Below, in pieces: positions 23,691-34,929 of a stretch of DNA of 64,000 nt (its first letter is position 1; each line of letters begins with the position of its first letter). Source of the stretch: Sipunculus nudus (lineage: Eukaryota > Annelida > Sipuncula > Golfingiida > Sipunculidae); assembly GCA_026874595.1 (NCBI GenBank), contig CM049309.1:96308723-96372722 (forward strand), in the 5' to 3' direction. The position numbers were made by a program, and so were the translations under genes. The notes beneath the pieces were generated by a model. It was not told the origin of the DNA. It made no database searches and worked only from the letters and a program-made list of their open reading frames with translations.

Positions 23691-24827
23691 TGGTGGGCAG
23701 GAGAGCACGGGTATAAATGTTGGTGGGCAGGAAAGCATGGGTATAAATGTTGGTGGGCAGGAGAGCACAGGTATAAATGTTGGTGGGCAGGAAAGCACGG
23801 GTATAAGTGTTGGTGGGCAGGAGAGCACGGGTAAAAATTTGGTTGGCAGGAAAGCACGGGTATAAATTTGGTGGGCAGGAGAGCACGGGTATAAATGTTG
23901 GTGGGCAGGAAAGCACGGGTATAAATGTTGGTGGGCAGGAAAGCACGGGTATAAATGTTGGTGGGCAGGAAAGCACGAGTATGCAGGAAAGCACGGGTAT
24001 AAATGTTGGTGGGCAGGAAAGCACGGGTATTAATGTTGGTGGGCAGGAAAGCACGGGTATAAATTTTGGTTGGCAGGAAAGCACGGGTATAAATGCTGGT
24101 GGGGAGGAAAGCACGGGTATAAATGTTGGTGGGCAGGAAAGCACTGGTATGCAGGAAAGCACGGGTATAAATGTTGGTGGGCAGAAGAGCACGGGTATAA
24201 ATGTTAGTGGGCAGGAAAGCATGGGCATAAATGTTGGTGGGCAGGAAAGCATGGGCATAAATGTTGGTGGGCAGGAAAGCATGGGTATAAATGTTGGTGG
24301 GCAGGAAAGCACGAGTATGCAGGAAAGCACGGGTATAAACGTTAGTGGGCAGGAAAGCACGGGTATAAATGTTGGTGGGCAGGAAAGCACGGGTATAAAT
24401 GTTGGTGGGCAGGAAAGCACGGGTATAAATGTTGGTGGGCAGGAAAGCACGGGTATAAATGTTGGTGGGCAGGAAAGCACAGGTATAAATGTTGGTGGGC
24501 AGTAAAGCACGGGTATAAATGTTGGTGGGCAGGAAAGCATGGGTATAAATGTTGGTGGGCAAGAAAGCACGGGTATAAATGTTGGTGGGCAGGAAAGCAA
24601 AGGTATAAATGTCGGTGGGCAGGAAAGCACGGGTATAAATGTTGGTGGGCAGGAAAGCACGGGTATAAATGTTGGTGGGCAGGAAAGCATGGGTATAAAT
24701 GTTGGTGGGCAGGAAAGCACGGGTATAAATGTTGGTGGGCAGGAAAGCATGGGTATAAATTTTGGTGGGCAGGAAAGCACGGGTATAAATGTTGGTGGGC
24801 AGGAAAGCATGGGTATAAATGTTGGTG
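23691..24827. repeat. 30-bp minisatellite
   Basis: About 38 copies of GTGGGCAGGAAAGCACGGGT-ATAAATGTTG. Shortened units (GCAGGAAAGCACGAGTAT) occur three times, near 23972, 24147 and 24311. The 30-bp period keeps several frames open on both strands (up to 394 codons on the minus strand), so no protein is inferred. The array stops exactly where E4 begins. Confidence 0.97.
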
Positions 24828-26090
24828 ATAACACCACATCAAGCATACAAATGTTTATTTATTTTTTACCACAAAAATATATCTTTTAAATCTGCAAAAC
24901 AATAAATATCTAAAAATAATACTTGATTTAGATTTCACAATTTTTTAATTGTGTCTTTATTTATCCATAATGTGCTTCATATTTTATAATAATTTAAGCA
25001 TACTGATGGGTTCATTTATATTTGTTAAAATCATTTAAAAGACAATTAATTTCTTTAAAAATGCTACATTACACAACATTGCATCTTCTGGATTACACCT
25101 TGAATTATTTTTTCAATGAAAGTTTTTGCATATCGGAGTGGAAACAGCATTACAATTAAGATACAGTGAAAACAATAACAATTACTGCATAACACTTGGT
25201 GGGTTGGGTTTGCCACCAAGGGGGGGGGGTGGTGATATGAGAATAACTGTACACCTGTCACAGCAGGGGATCTCCCCCAGTGACTGTAACAAATCAGAAA
25301 CCCTGGCATAGCTGACTTCCAGTGACCTGGAGTGGAACCCCACATCTGTAATCAAAGCAAGTGACTACAGAAAAAAATCAATAACTAGCTTAATTTTCAA
25401 GCTTTTATTTTCAAATTTCAGATTTAGACAAACTAAATATTTATGTTTACATGCTGTCAAAATTAAATCAATGGTGCTTACAGGAAAAAAACGTGCCATG
25501 TTCAAAGTTGGGCAAAATTTAAGGTACTGATTTTTTTTTTATGCTAATAACTTAAAATATTTACAAAATTCAGATCTAATTTTGGGTAAACAATTGAATC
25601 TTAATTAAACATAGTTATATACTTGAGAAAATAGACTCTAGTTTCAAAATTTTTCATGTTAAGTGAGTTATTATTTTTCCTGATTTTTTACAAAGTCCAT
25701 TATGTTTTGGCCCATAACTTAGAGAATTTATACTTTACAGACTTAATTTCTTGCATGTACATAGGAACTATATAGAGGAATATTTATGGTAAATATTAGG
25801 AAAAACAGATGAGTGGTTTTGATATAAGGCAGCCCTGAAGTGTGAAAATAGGATTTTAATAAACAATTGAGGTTTTTCCTTAATTTCTCAAAGGAATGAA
25901 GTCGCAAAGACCCAGTTTTCGGCTTGGTAGGAGATCTTGGGGACATCTAACATTATGCTGAATTTTGGATTCCTAGGTCTTACGGTTTCAAAACGTGCCA
26001 CATCTACGGACGGACGGACGGACAGACGGACGGACGACGGACAATGGACCACGACTATAACTCAGATGACTTATAGTCAGCTGAGCTGAA
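24828..26090 (-). mobile_element. E-family element, copy E4 (end-truncated)
   Basis: It starts ATAACACCACATCAAGCATA directly after the minisatellite, the equivalent of 55448 in E3 and 30850 in E5, and runs to the shared terminal hairpin (about 26057-26088). It includes the block AACTGTACACCTGTCACAGC, one ~670-bp-type unit and a (GGAC)n tract (26005-26040). A short G-run (about 25219-25228) sits where other copies have longer G tracts. The acceptor-side end is missing, so it is truncated relative to E3. Confidence 0.7.
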
Positions 26091-26149
26091 AATGATTAGA
26101 TTTTGGTGTGGATTTGGATCTTGATCAGGATCCAGGAAAATCATCAAGG

Positions 26150-26425
26150 AATATATAATACCCATGATGAAAGCATAACACCTGACCACCTAGTGGAGTT
26201 ATGAAACATATGATGAAAGCATAACACCTGACCACCTAGTGAAGTTATAATACATATGATGAAAGCATAACACTTGACCACCCAGTGGAGTTATAATACA
26301 TATGATGAAAGCATAACACCTGACCACCTAGTGAAGTTATAATACATATGATGAAAGCATAACACCTGACCATCTAGTGGAGTTATAATACATATGATGA
26401 AAGCATAACACCTGACCACCTTGCT
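26150..26425. repeat. 46-bp tandem array
   Basis: About six copies of CATATGATGAAAGCATAACA, CCTGACCACCTAGTGGAGTT, ATAATA. The array passes directly into a fragment (26426-26600) resembling the 9620 region of H3 (TTTAGTGGTGGGCCATA...) that ends in a GGACAGACAGACAGAC tract. Confidence 0.92.
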
Positions 26426-26639
26426 TTAGTGGTGGGCCATATGTAAGTCGAGTTTAAAATCCATGTGTCAATCCAACCTGGAGTTATCATCAGAAAACAA
26501 TCTGTGTGGATGAACGGATGGACAGACAGACAGACAAACAGACAGACAGGGTGATTACTTTAGGGCATCCACTTGTGTTCAATAAACACGCCAGGTTTTT
26601 TGGACACTAGATGTAATCACAGCTGAGAAACTGACATGA

Positions 26640-27040
26640 TTGTTGTCATTTTATGGTACAAAAAAATTTTAAATATTCGTTAAAATAAGAAAAAAAAAGG
26701 TGGCGCCACCACTTTTCCTGACTAGTCATGGTCAACATTCAAGGCACGATTTGTGACAATCAATGCAATAATTATCAAGATATTGCAGATTTTGTATCAA
26801 ATTTTTTATTATTCTGGGGGGTACTTTCAAGAGCTATAGCCCCATAGAAGGATACAGGTCACAGTGACCTAATTTCAGGTTCCCAAGGAGATTTATTTTT
26901 AACCTCTCTAGATTTTAACTTAGACAGTTTCTAGGACCAGCAGTTATGATTTGTGCCCTCCTAACGGACACCACCGATGTACGCTCAGACGAACGACAGA
27001 CAAAGTGCTATTCCTGTACCTCAGTTGACTTACAGTACAT
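26640..27040. repeat. D-family dispersed repeat, copy D3
   Basis: It contains AAAGGTGGCGCCACCACTTT (perfect palindrome core near 26700), ATTATTCTGGGGGGTAC, a perfect AGGTCACAGTGACCT (26856-26870), TTCTAGGACCAGCAGTTATG and a terminal CGACAGACAAAG with CTCAGTTGACTTACAG. It ends about 210 bp from exon 2. Confidence 0.72.
26856..26870. promoter_or_regulatory. perfect consensus estrogen response element (IR3)
   Basis: Second exact AGGTCACAGTGACCT, in the homologous position of another D-family copy and about 385 bp downstream of exon 2 in gene orientation. Function is unproven. Confidence 0.55.
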
Positions 27041-27254
27041 AAATATGTAACTACAATAGCTGAACAAGTTATACACACAGAACTGCTCATTATCTTGCAT
27101 CATGTCCAAATGTCTCTATAGTGTTAGAATTTATTTCAAACTATCATCTTCATGTAGTTAGGATCCTGTGGGAATTACACTTTTCTGGAGCAGACAGTGG
27201 GTCATGATGATCATGAATAAGAATTAAACATGTAATGTCAAATGTTTACTGTAC

Positions 27255-27345
27255 CTGTCAAAGCTGATTGATACACTGAACACTTTCTCAGGCTCCTGAT
27301 ACAAGGGATTGGCAGGCTCTGTTACTGTCCCACTCAAATGAAAAC
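27255..27345 (-). CDS. ZSWIM5/6: ZSWIM4/5/6-like protein, coding exon 2
   Basis: A 91-nt internal exon too short for ORF finders. On the minus strand a pyrimidine-rich stretch and TTTACAG acceptor precede base 27345, and a GTACAG donor begins at 27254. The first two bases complete the Gly codon left by exon 1. The exon then reads FHLSGTVTEPANPLYQEP followed by EKVFSVSISFD and two bases of an Arg or Ser codon. This matches the segment directly after VLQIG in ZSWIM4/5/6 (FHLSGTV...EPEKVYNVAISFDR), which in the known proteins leads into the CxC...CxH SWIM zinc finger. Exact phase agreement with exon 1 22 kb away, family-typical sequence and good splice sites make this very likely real. No exon with the SWIM cysteines was seen at 1-27254, so it lies beyond the window. 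Confidence 0.93.
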
Positions 27346-30300
27346 CTGTAAACACACAGAAACAGTATTTAAATGTGGTGTCCCTTTACAAAGTTCATAT
27401 AGAAGGAGGATTATGAATCAATTATTGCTTCATTAAGAAATAAAAGGTAAATTCTGTCAACTTGAAATCACACAATATGTATCATTAAACATAATTTAGT
27501 ATTTTAATACACTGAAATTGCATCTACCAGTATGCTCTCAAGTATCAATATAATACTTATTACTGTATATTTGGTTATTAGACTGTCAAACTACCATATT
27601 TGTGTCCTGTTTATACATTAATGCTCTGTCAAAGAACAAGAAATTCATTTCAGTTTGATCTTTTTAAATTAAATTGGATGCATTATTTCTGAATTGCAAT
27701 GCATGCATCCATTTTTCATTTGCACATATGCTGAAACAGATGTATCCAGCCCAAGTTCCTTTTTTTTAAAATATGTCACCAGAATTATTTTCCCCACAAT
27801 TTAGTGAAAACCAATATATACTGATCTGCACAGACCGTTTTCTTTATCAATTCAGTTCAAGTATTTTGCATCCTCTTTTCATCACAATTGGATATTTATC
27901 TCACCTGTCCATAAAATATCATATAACTAAATCTGGATTTAATCATCATGTGTACATACTCTCGCACAAAGTTTTACACTTTTGAAAATTATTTATGGAA
28001 TCTTCTTATGGTTATAATCTGCTTTTTGGCCCTTAATTTTCAACAAAAAAAAAAACTACAGAATAACTTGGTTATTCTTTTATTTATTAACCCTGCACAA
28101 AGTCCAGTTCTGCCACCAGGATTATACTTAAATCTTTTCATGCACCAACAAGAGACATATTTTGTGATTATGGACTGAACTTCATCAGATATTCATATAG
28201 AGCTCCATCAAGGTGACCTTTTCTGTTTGATAAATGTCATTGGCTGCATACTAGAGCCCAAATAAATCTGTTTAATTGTAATAAGAATTCAATCAGTGGG
28301 GCTGGATGAGGGTTTATATGCCCTTTTTTTTTGCCTTAGCACTGATTGAATACAGATCAGCCTCTGATACATTGTTTTGGCTGTCATTAGACTTGGCTTA
28401 CACTGTATTAACCAAATCAGGAGAAAATGCTACTAAATGTATTCTGACTGGCAAGATATATCACAGAGAAGAATGATTTCTACTGGATGGCAAGTGGCAA
28501 AACAGTGGTACTCTAAAGAAAGATGTCATATATGGCAGATTATTCATACCAGCAGTCTCTGTGGTAATTTTTACATGAGATCCCTGCAGGTAAAAATAAT
28601 ATTCTGATACAGATCAAGTGATATGATCACTCCAGTACCACAGACTACCAGTCACTGAGTCAAGAAAAATTATTAAAGTGAAGTCCATGGCCATTATACT
28701 GACTGTCATCACAGCCATTCATAGCTGCTTTAACAGTGTTCTTAATGACTTACTGCTGTCCCTGTGAGCAAACACCATTAACTTTACCCAGACTTACGGC
28801 CAGCTGTACCAGGCTGACTAGCCTACATCAGGTGCTGACAGTGTTTGTCCTAACCCCTATTTTGCCTTTTTCACAGCATCTCGGTCATGACAGCACTCAG
28901 TGACAGGCTGGGTTGCATGCTGCATGACACCATGCTGGTCCATCTAATGCAGACTCATCCCTGGTATACACCACCAAAAATAAAATATTGTAAAGTAGGA
29001 CACATAAATGGTAGTGACTTGGTCCAGCTAGGTCTAGGTCTATCACTGTACCCTGGATATCACACGTCAGCTGACTGACTGAGGTTCAGCAGTATTTTCC
29101 CAGAAAATAGTTGTTTCAACAATGTGAGCACTTGCTGCACACTGGGTGACATTTGTTTATGCCCCTGCTTTGTTGATATTCATTCCTGTAGCTCTCAGCA
29201 AAATATCTAACACAAACATTCCTAAATATATTACTTAAAAAATATTGACACATTCAATAAAACAAGTAATAGTTTTGCAGAATCTTCACTACAGGACACA
29301 ATTTAGTGTCATTTTATTACAATATGATGGTGACTATCAAAACCTCTTCTGTTTTACCTACAAAAAGCTGGTTGGCCCGGCTGTGTAAAGTTGATGCTGT
29401 ACCTATTCAGCCTGTGAGCATTTACTTTTATAAGTATAAGGCCTTATTGAAATGTCTATTGAGTATTTACCAGTTGTCAATAGTAGAGATGTAAACTAGT
29501 TGGGTCCTACCTCCTGTTGTTTACTCAGCATCATTTGTTAGTAGGATGATAATTATAGTGTCAAACAGTAAAAGTATCAACCTTTTCCGGTCCTCCTGTG
29601 AGCTCAGGGCTTCAGTTGCTTTGAAAGCTTCCAATTGGTTTATATTAATTTCATGACACTTTATATCCCATACTTGAAGCAAACATGGTTTATATTAATT
29701 TCATGAGACTGTTAATATAAATAATATATATGAAGCAAACAGAATCCTATTAATGTATATTATCTATGATATTAAAAGGCTTACAAGGAAAAGCCAAGAA
29801 AACATGTCTGTGAAGTTCAACAAAAATACTGTTTTTGCTTTCAATTCCTGGAAACAGATCATTCACTTCAATGTAATACTACATGGGGTGAATAAATAAA
29901 TGTCAGATTAAAGATACTGCAGAAACATCTACTTAACCTTTAGTTTGTGGTTAAGATAGCTTCTTCCAAGAACAAGTTAACCAGTGTGGTTTGGTCAGCT
30001 TGTTCCAGGTACAGCCCAGGATTCTGTGGTTAGGATATGGCTTCCAGGAATAATACACAGCTGATAAACATTCTTGTTCGTGTGTCTGCTTTGTTTATTA
30101 ACAAGAATGAGGACTCCTGTATGGTTTGATTATCTCAGATTTATAGGTTCCTTTGAAAATGTTATGATTTAATCACTGATAAAGTCAATCATCAAACATT
30201 TCACTTGATAAAAATAACAATTTTTTTTTTCAGAAAAATGACAAGTGTTAAGGTAAAGCCAAATACTTAATGGAGAATTACAATATACTTATTTAAGAAA

Positions 30301-30646
30301 TATATGTGACCAGGACTGCAGATGGAGTTTTGAAATGTAAAGTTATTTAAGAACTATTAAGTGAATGGCTGATATTAACTATGGAGGACAATATAGATCA
30401 CCAGAACCGGATGGAGTTTTGAGATGTAAAGAAATCTAAGAACTATTATTAATATATATTTAATGATAACAGAGAGATGATGGACAGAGCTGATCACTTT
30501 ATGTTCTATTCTCCTTAGGCAAGAATATGTTTCAATAAGATCTTAATTTTTTCTAATCCTATAATTTTTTTAATTAGTGCACAGGTGCCCAGGAATCAAT
30601 AGCAGCAGGGGGAGGGGGGAGATGGTGGGATTAACAGCACTTCTGC
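27346..30646. other. unique part of intron 1, no further exon recognised
   Basis: AT-rich unique sequence. Small duplications were seen: TGGTTTATATTAATTTCATGA at about 29636 and 29689, and GGATGGAGTTTTGA.ATGTAAAG at about 30322 and 30409. Plus-strand open frames (27773-27985, 27948-28178, 28887-29078, 29306-29494) have no domain or consistent splice context. GC-balanced unique stretches near 28190-28430 and 28690-28900 might be regulatory, but nothing specific was identified. Confidence 0.5.
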
Positions 30647-32588
30647 ATATTCATACAGGGCAAACAAAGCCTGATCTCCAATTCTGCTGAGACAGGAAAA
30701 TTATGAACAAATGTTTGTATTTTTTTTATCACATCATTTTTTAAATGAGTTTAAATTTCTATACATTTCCAATATAACATATATATCTGAAAATAAAAGT
30801 TGATTCTTAATTCTAAACTGCATCATCATAAATCTCAATCTTGTCAGATAACACCACATCATTCATAGAAATGTTTAATGTTTACCACAAAAATACATCT
30901 TTTAAATCTGCAAAATAATAAATATCTAAAAATAATAATTGATACAGATTTCACAATTTAAAATTGTACCTTTTATTTATCCATAATTTGCTTCATATTT
31001 TATAAAATGCATACTTATGGGTTTTATTATATTTGTTAAAATCAATTAAAAGAAAATTAATTTCTTTGAAAATGCTACATTAACACAATATGGCATCTTC
31101 TGGATTTCACCTGGAATTACTTTTTCAAGGAAAGTTTTTGTATATTGGAGTGGAAACAGCATTACAATTAAGGAGATACAGTGAAAACAATAACAATTAT
31201 TCTGCATAACACTTGGTGGGTTGGGTTTGCTTGGGGGGGGGGGGGGGGGGGGGAGTTGGCGTGGTGATATGAGAATAAACCCTTACTGAGATATAAAGGA
31301 TTTTGTGTGAATTTCAACATATATGACAATATTCAAGGTCAAGGCCACTCTAATAGGAAAGGTCATGACCCCAATTTATATATACATCATCCCATAACCC
31401 GTATAACTGTATATGCATAATATGAAAGAAATCTGTCCATTAGTTTTTGACTTATAATGCTCATAGTGCTGTTAAGTGGCAATGATGGGGGTTTTAACGG
31501 CACGAAAACAAGTAAAAGAATAACAGGTGGTGCCACCTTTTTCCGGTATATGACAATACTATCCAAGATCTTCGATGTAGTTGATTTTTGGATCATTCCA
31601 TGTAACCCTTACTGAGATATTAAGGATTTTGTGTGAATTTCAACAAATATGGGAATATTCAAGGTCAAGGCCACTCTCACAGGAAAGGGCATGACCCCAA
31701 TTTAAATAAACATCATCCCATAACCAATATCTATGTATATGCATAATATAAAAGAAATCTGTCCATTAGTGTTTGACTTATAATGCTCACAGTACTGTCA
31801 AGTGGCAATTTTGGGGGTATTAAAAGGCATGAAAACAAGTAAAGAATAATAGGTGGCGCCACCAGTTTCTGGAACATGACAACCCTATCCATGATCTTCG
31901 ATCAACTTGATTTTGGGATCAATCCATGCAAGATTTCTTGAGATATTTAAGAATTTGTATGATTTTCCCCAAAATTGGACCTATCAAAGGCCGAGGACAC
32001 TCTCCTAGTAAATGTCATGACCTCATTTTAAATAGGCATCTTCCTCTCACTCATATCTATAAATATACTAAGTTTGATACAGAACTTCTTGTAAATGTCT
32101 GGGGATACAATTAAACAAAGTTAAATACTTGGGGGGGGGGGGGGGGGGGAAAGTCTCTTGTTTCAATATTTTTGATGTTAAGTGAGTAAATATTTTTCCT
32201 GATTTTTTACAAAGTCCATTATATTCGGGACCATAACTTAAAGAAATTACATTTTACAGACTTAATTTCTGGCATTTGTGTAGGAATCATATAAGAGATT
32301 ACTTCTTGTAAATATTAAGAAAAACAGATGAGTGGTTTTCATATAAGGCAGTCCTGAAGTGTGATAATAGGTTCTCGAAGAAAATTTAGGTTTTTCCTTA
32401 ATATCTTGAAGGAACAAAGTCATATTGACCCAATTTTCATTGTGGTAGGAGAATTTGGTGACATCTTACTGTATGCCCAACTTTGGATTTGTAGGTCTAA
32501 TGGTTTTAAAACGCGCGAGTCTAACAGATGGTCAGGATGATATTGGACCATGACTATAGTTCAGATGACATATAGTCCGCTGAGCTAA
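30647..32588 (-). mobile_element. E-family element, copy E5, interrupted
   Basis: 30647-31275 aligns with E3 from GGGCAAACAAAGCCTGATCT through GGTGATATGAGAATAA. 32112-32588 aligns with the later part of E3/E4 (GATGTTAAGTGAGTAAATAT...CAGATGAGTGGTTTT) and ends in the family hairpin (about 32558-32588). In between, the H4 fragment replaces roughly 350 bp of E sequence. G-runs of 21 (31233-31253) and 19 (32131-32149) flank the foreign piece. Confidence 0.7.
31276..32110 (-). mobile_element. Helitron-like fragment H4 inside E5
   Basis: Two tandem ~328-bp units (ACCCTTACTGAGATAT at 31276 and 31604) contain GGTCAAGGCCACTCT, CATGACCCCAATTTA and GGTGGTGCCACC or GGTGGCGCCACC (near 31527, 31853). It is homologous to 9660-10200 of H3a and ends GTCTGGGGATACAA, a degraded form of the H3a terminus. 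The CTAG end is missing, so it is a partial copy. Confidence 0.68.
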
Positions 32589-32599
32589 AATTATACAGA

Positions 32600-32880
32600 A
32601 GAATATTTATGCTAATATGAACAAAAGCACATGTATTTTTCCCTTAATATCTCAAAGGAAAAGAGTCACAATAACCCAGTTTTGGGTTTGGTTGAACTAA
32701 TAACCTTTTAACTGTATATCACAATTAAAAATTGTGAGAACTGAAAACTGGACAATAAAACTATAGCTGTGGAGAACTGAAAACTAGACAATTAAATAGG
32801 AGCTGAAGAGAGCTGAAAACTGCACTATAAAACTAGAGCTGTAGAGAGTTGAAAACTGGACAATAAAACAGGAGCGATTC
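32600..32880. repeat. E-like fragment and ~40-bp imperfect tandem repeats
   Basis: 32640-32720 resembles the E-family segment TCTCAAAGGAA..AGTCACAATAACCCAG. 32738-32875 holds about four imperfect ~40-bp units (GAGAACTGAAAACTGGACAA, TAAAACTAGAGCTGT). Confidence 0.7.
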
Positions 32881-33415
32881 TGAGTACACTGCTTATGACA
32901 CCTCTGGCACTTGGTCAAATTTTCTCATTTACAGGTAAACCTTTGGAAGTTTTGCCTCTTTTATAGTTTTATTTTCAAATTAAAATGATTAATTTGTTGA
33001 AGGGTACATTTATTGTAAGCTATCAATTATTAAGGTATTGTTTCCTGTGTTAAACAAAAATTCACAGACAAGCACCATATATATTATTTTTTAATATCAT
33101 TTCTACACAAACTAGGATTTAAAGGTTAGGATGTCAAGAAAACAAGTTGCATTATAACATACACAGTTGTTTACCATCAGTGACCAGCAAAAGCAGACTG
33201 GACACCCAAGAGGCTCCACAGCAGGCTGTCTGTTGTGATAAAGCCATCCTGGAGGATAGCAGATCACACAAAGGTTATCAGAGGTCACAGAGCACCAACC
33301 AATTAGTCTTCCCTGAATCCTAATTAGTAATAGTAATACCACATACACACATGACAGTTTTCCTGTAAAACAGGAATAACAATATCACCAAGTATTCTCT
33401 CTCTCTCTCTCTCAC

Positions 33416-33452
<37 letters not shown>

Positions 33453-34929
33453 TATAATACTAGTTTCATATCCAGTGGATATCCTTGCCAGAAATACTTC
33501 ATTGTATTACTGACTTCAATGGACCACACAGGAAAAGAAGTTCATATGGTTTACTGCAATAAATTTTGATAGTGACACATGGAAACTAGTTTTTCAATTC
33601 AGGCTTCTGATAAATAGAATGAAGGAAAGATGAAAGAGACTGGCTGTACTTGAGGATGGTGTAACCATGACAGACAGGAGGTGTGATCTTTGTGATCCTT
33701 GTGCAGGTTGACACTGGTCACCTCTGGGGCATGGAATGGTGACTTCACTGGGTAGGACTGGCCACATTGGCTTCCAGGCAGGATGGTACAAGTTAGCAGG
33801 CCGGATGTATGTGTGTGAACTGTCCATATGCAAATGATTTATAACATGGCCGGGGAATGTGCTCACTGGCCACACAAACTAGTATACTAAAGCTCTTGTT
33901 ATCCACGCCCTGTTCTCCAGTTGGTAGGTCTGTTCTTGTGGTGTATAGTTCTGTAGTGCTATCTCACAGGTAGGTCTGTTAGGATAAGGTTGGGCACAGT
34001 TTCCTTCCTGCCAATTGGTCAACCTATTTCAGAAATGCTTGTCTGCAATACATGCTGCATGTACATGGAGCTGTCTGTCTCCATTATTGTATTGCCTGAT
34101 TATGCGTGTCCCTGTTTGTGTAGCCCATTCACAGCTTACACTCCATTCATGGGCATTACAATAAAACTGTTTGTCTGTGGTCATTCACTATCAATGCACT
34201 GCAGGTTGTATAGGCCCATATGACACTCAACGTTTTGGGAATGTAACAATGTGTGCAAGGCACACACAGATATATATTGAGACCGGTCAAGTGTTAGCCC
34301 TTCCCCTCTGGGTTTGCACGGCGTCCTTGTTCAAACCTGACTTTTGTGATAAGTTTCCTTGTCCGTTTGGCCAATGTCCTTGTTCAATCCTGACTTCAGT
34401 GATAGCGAAGGCTTAAATGCTGCTTTATGGTCACTTTTACAGGCCATCAAAGACACTGTGTACCTAGTCACCCATTCTTTCAATTTCTTTGCTGGCTCAT
34501 CTGTTGACCAGGCAGAGAGCATTTACCAAGGCAGACAATCAACAATACCAGAAAAATCAAAGCACAGCTGGTACAATATCAATTTCAGAACCAAGGAACA
34601 CTGTCTGGAGACAATGGACACAAATTGGAGCAAGTTTTCATTAAATCAATCCATGAAGTGCCTGCAGTGTTATATATTTAAGTGAATGTTAATGTTGTGT
34701 TTACTTTTGGAACGTTTTCATGTCTCTTTTGCTTGCGTATGCCAGGTTTTGATCATTTCAATGGTTTACCCTTGACCATCCTTAATACCTTGCATAGATC
34801 AAACACTTAAAACACAATGTTAAAAGGTGTCTGTCCTTTCAAAAAGTTCTGTGAACAGAAATGTTTTACTCTTTTCCTGCATTCCTTAAATGAATATACT
34901 GGCCAAACCTGTCAATCAGCTCGCTAACA
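32881..34929. other. unique part of intron 1, no exon recognised
   Basis: Contains the (CT)n tract described separately. Open frames at 33112-33348 (-), 33594-33875 (-), 33990-34223 (+), 34171-34416 (+), 34331-34522 (-) and 34359-34685 (+) overlap one another, lack domains and lie in unconserved-looking DNA. Confidence 0.5.
33396..33448. repeat. (CT)n microsatellite
   Basis: A 53-base CT tract is interrupted once by CACTCACT. Confidence 0.97.

Larger units (their letters stand above)
1..27254 (-). other. intron 2 of the ZSWIM-like gene (continues off the window)
   Basis: It begins at the exon 2 donor GTACAG (27254-27249) and has no recognisable acceptor-plus-coding continuation down to base 1, so it is at least 27.2 kb. 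The expected next exon would encode the SWIM zinc finger (CxC...CxH). I looked for its minus-strand signature and did not see it, although a very short exon could be missed by eye. Most of the interval is tandem repeats and transposon-derived sequence. Confidence 0.7.

Noticed and set aside
23657-24889. Long open frames (up to 394 codons, both strands) suggesting repeat proteins
   Set aside because: They lie wholly in a 30-bp minisatellite whose period is divisible by three; several frames on both strands are open at once with no start context, signal or domain.
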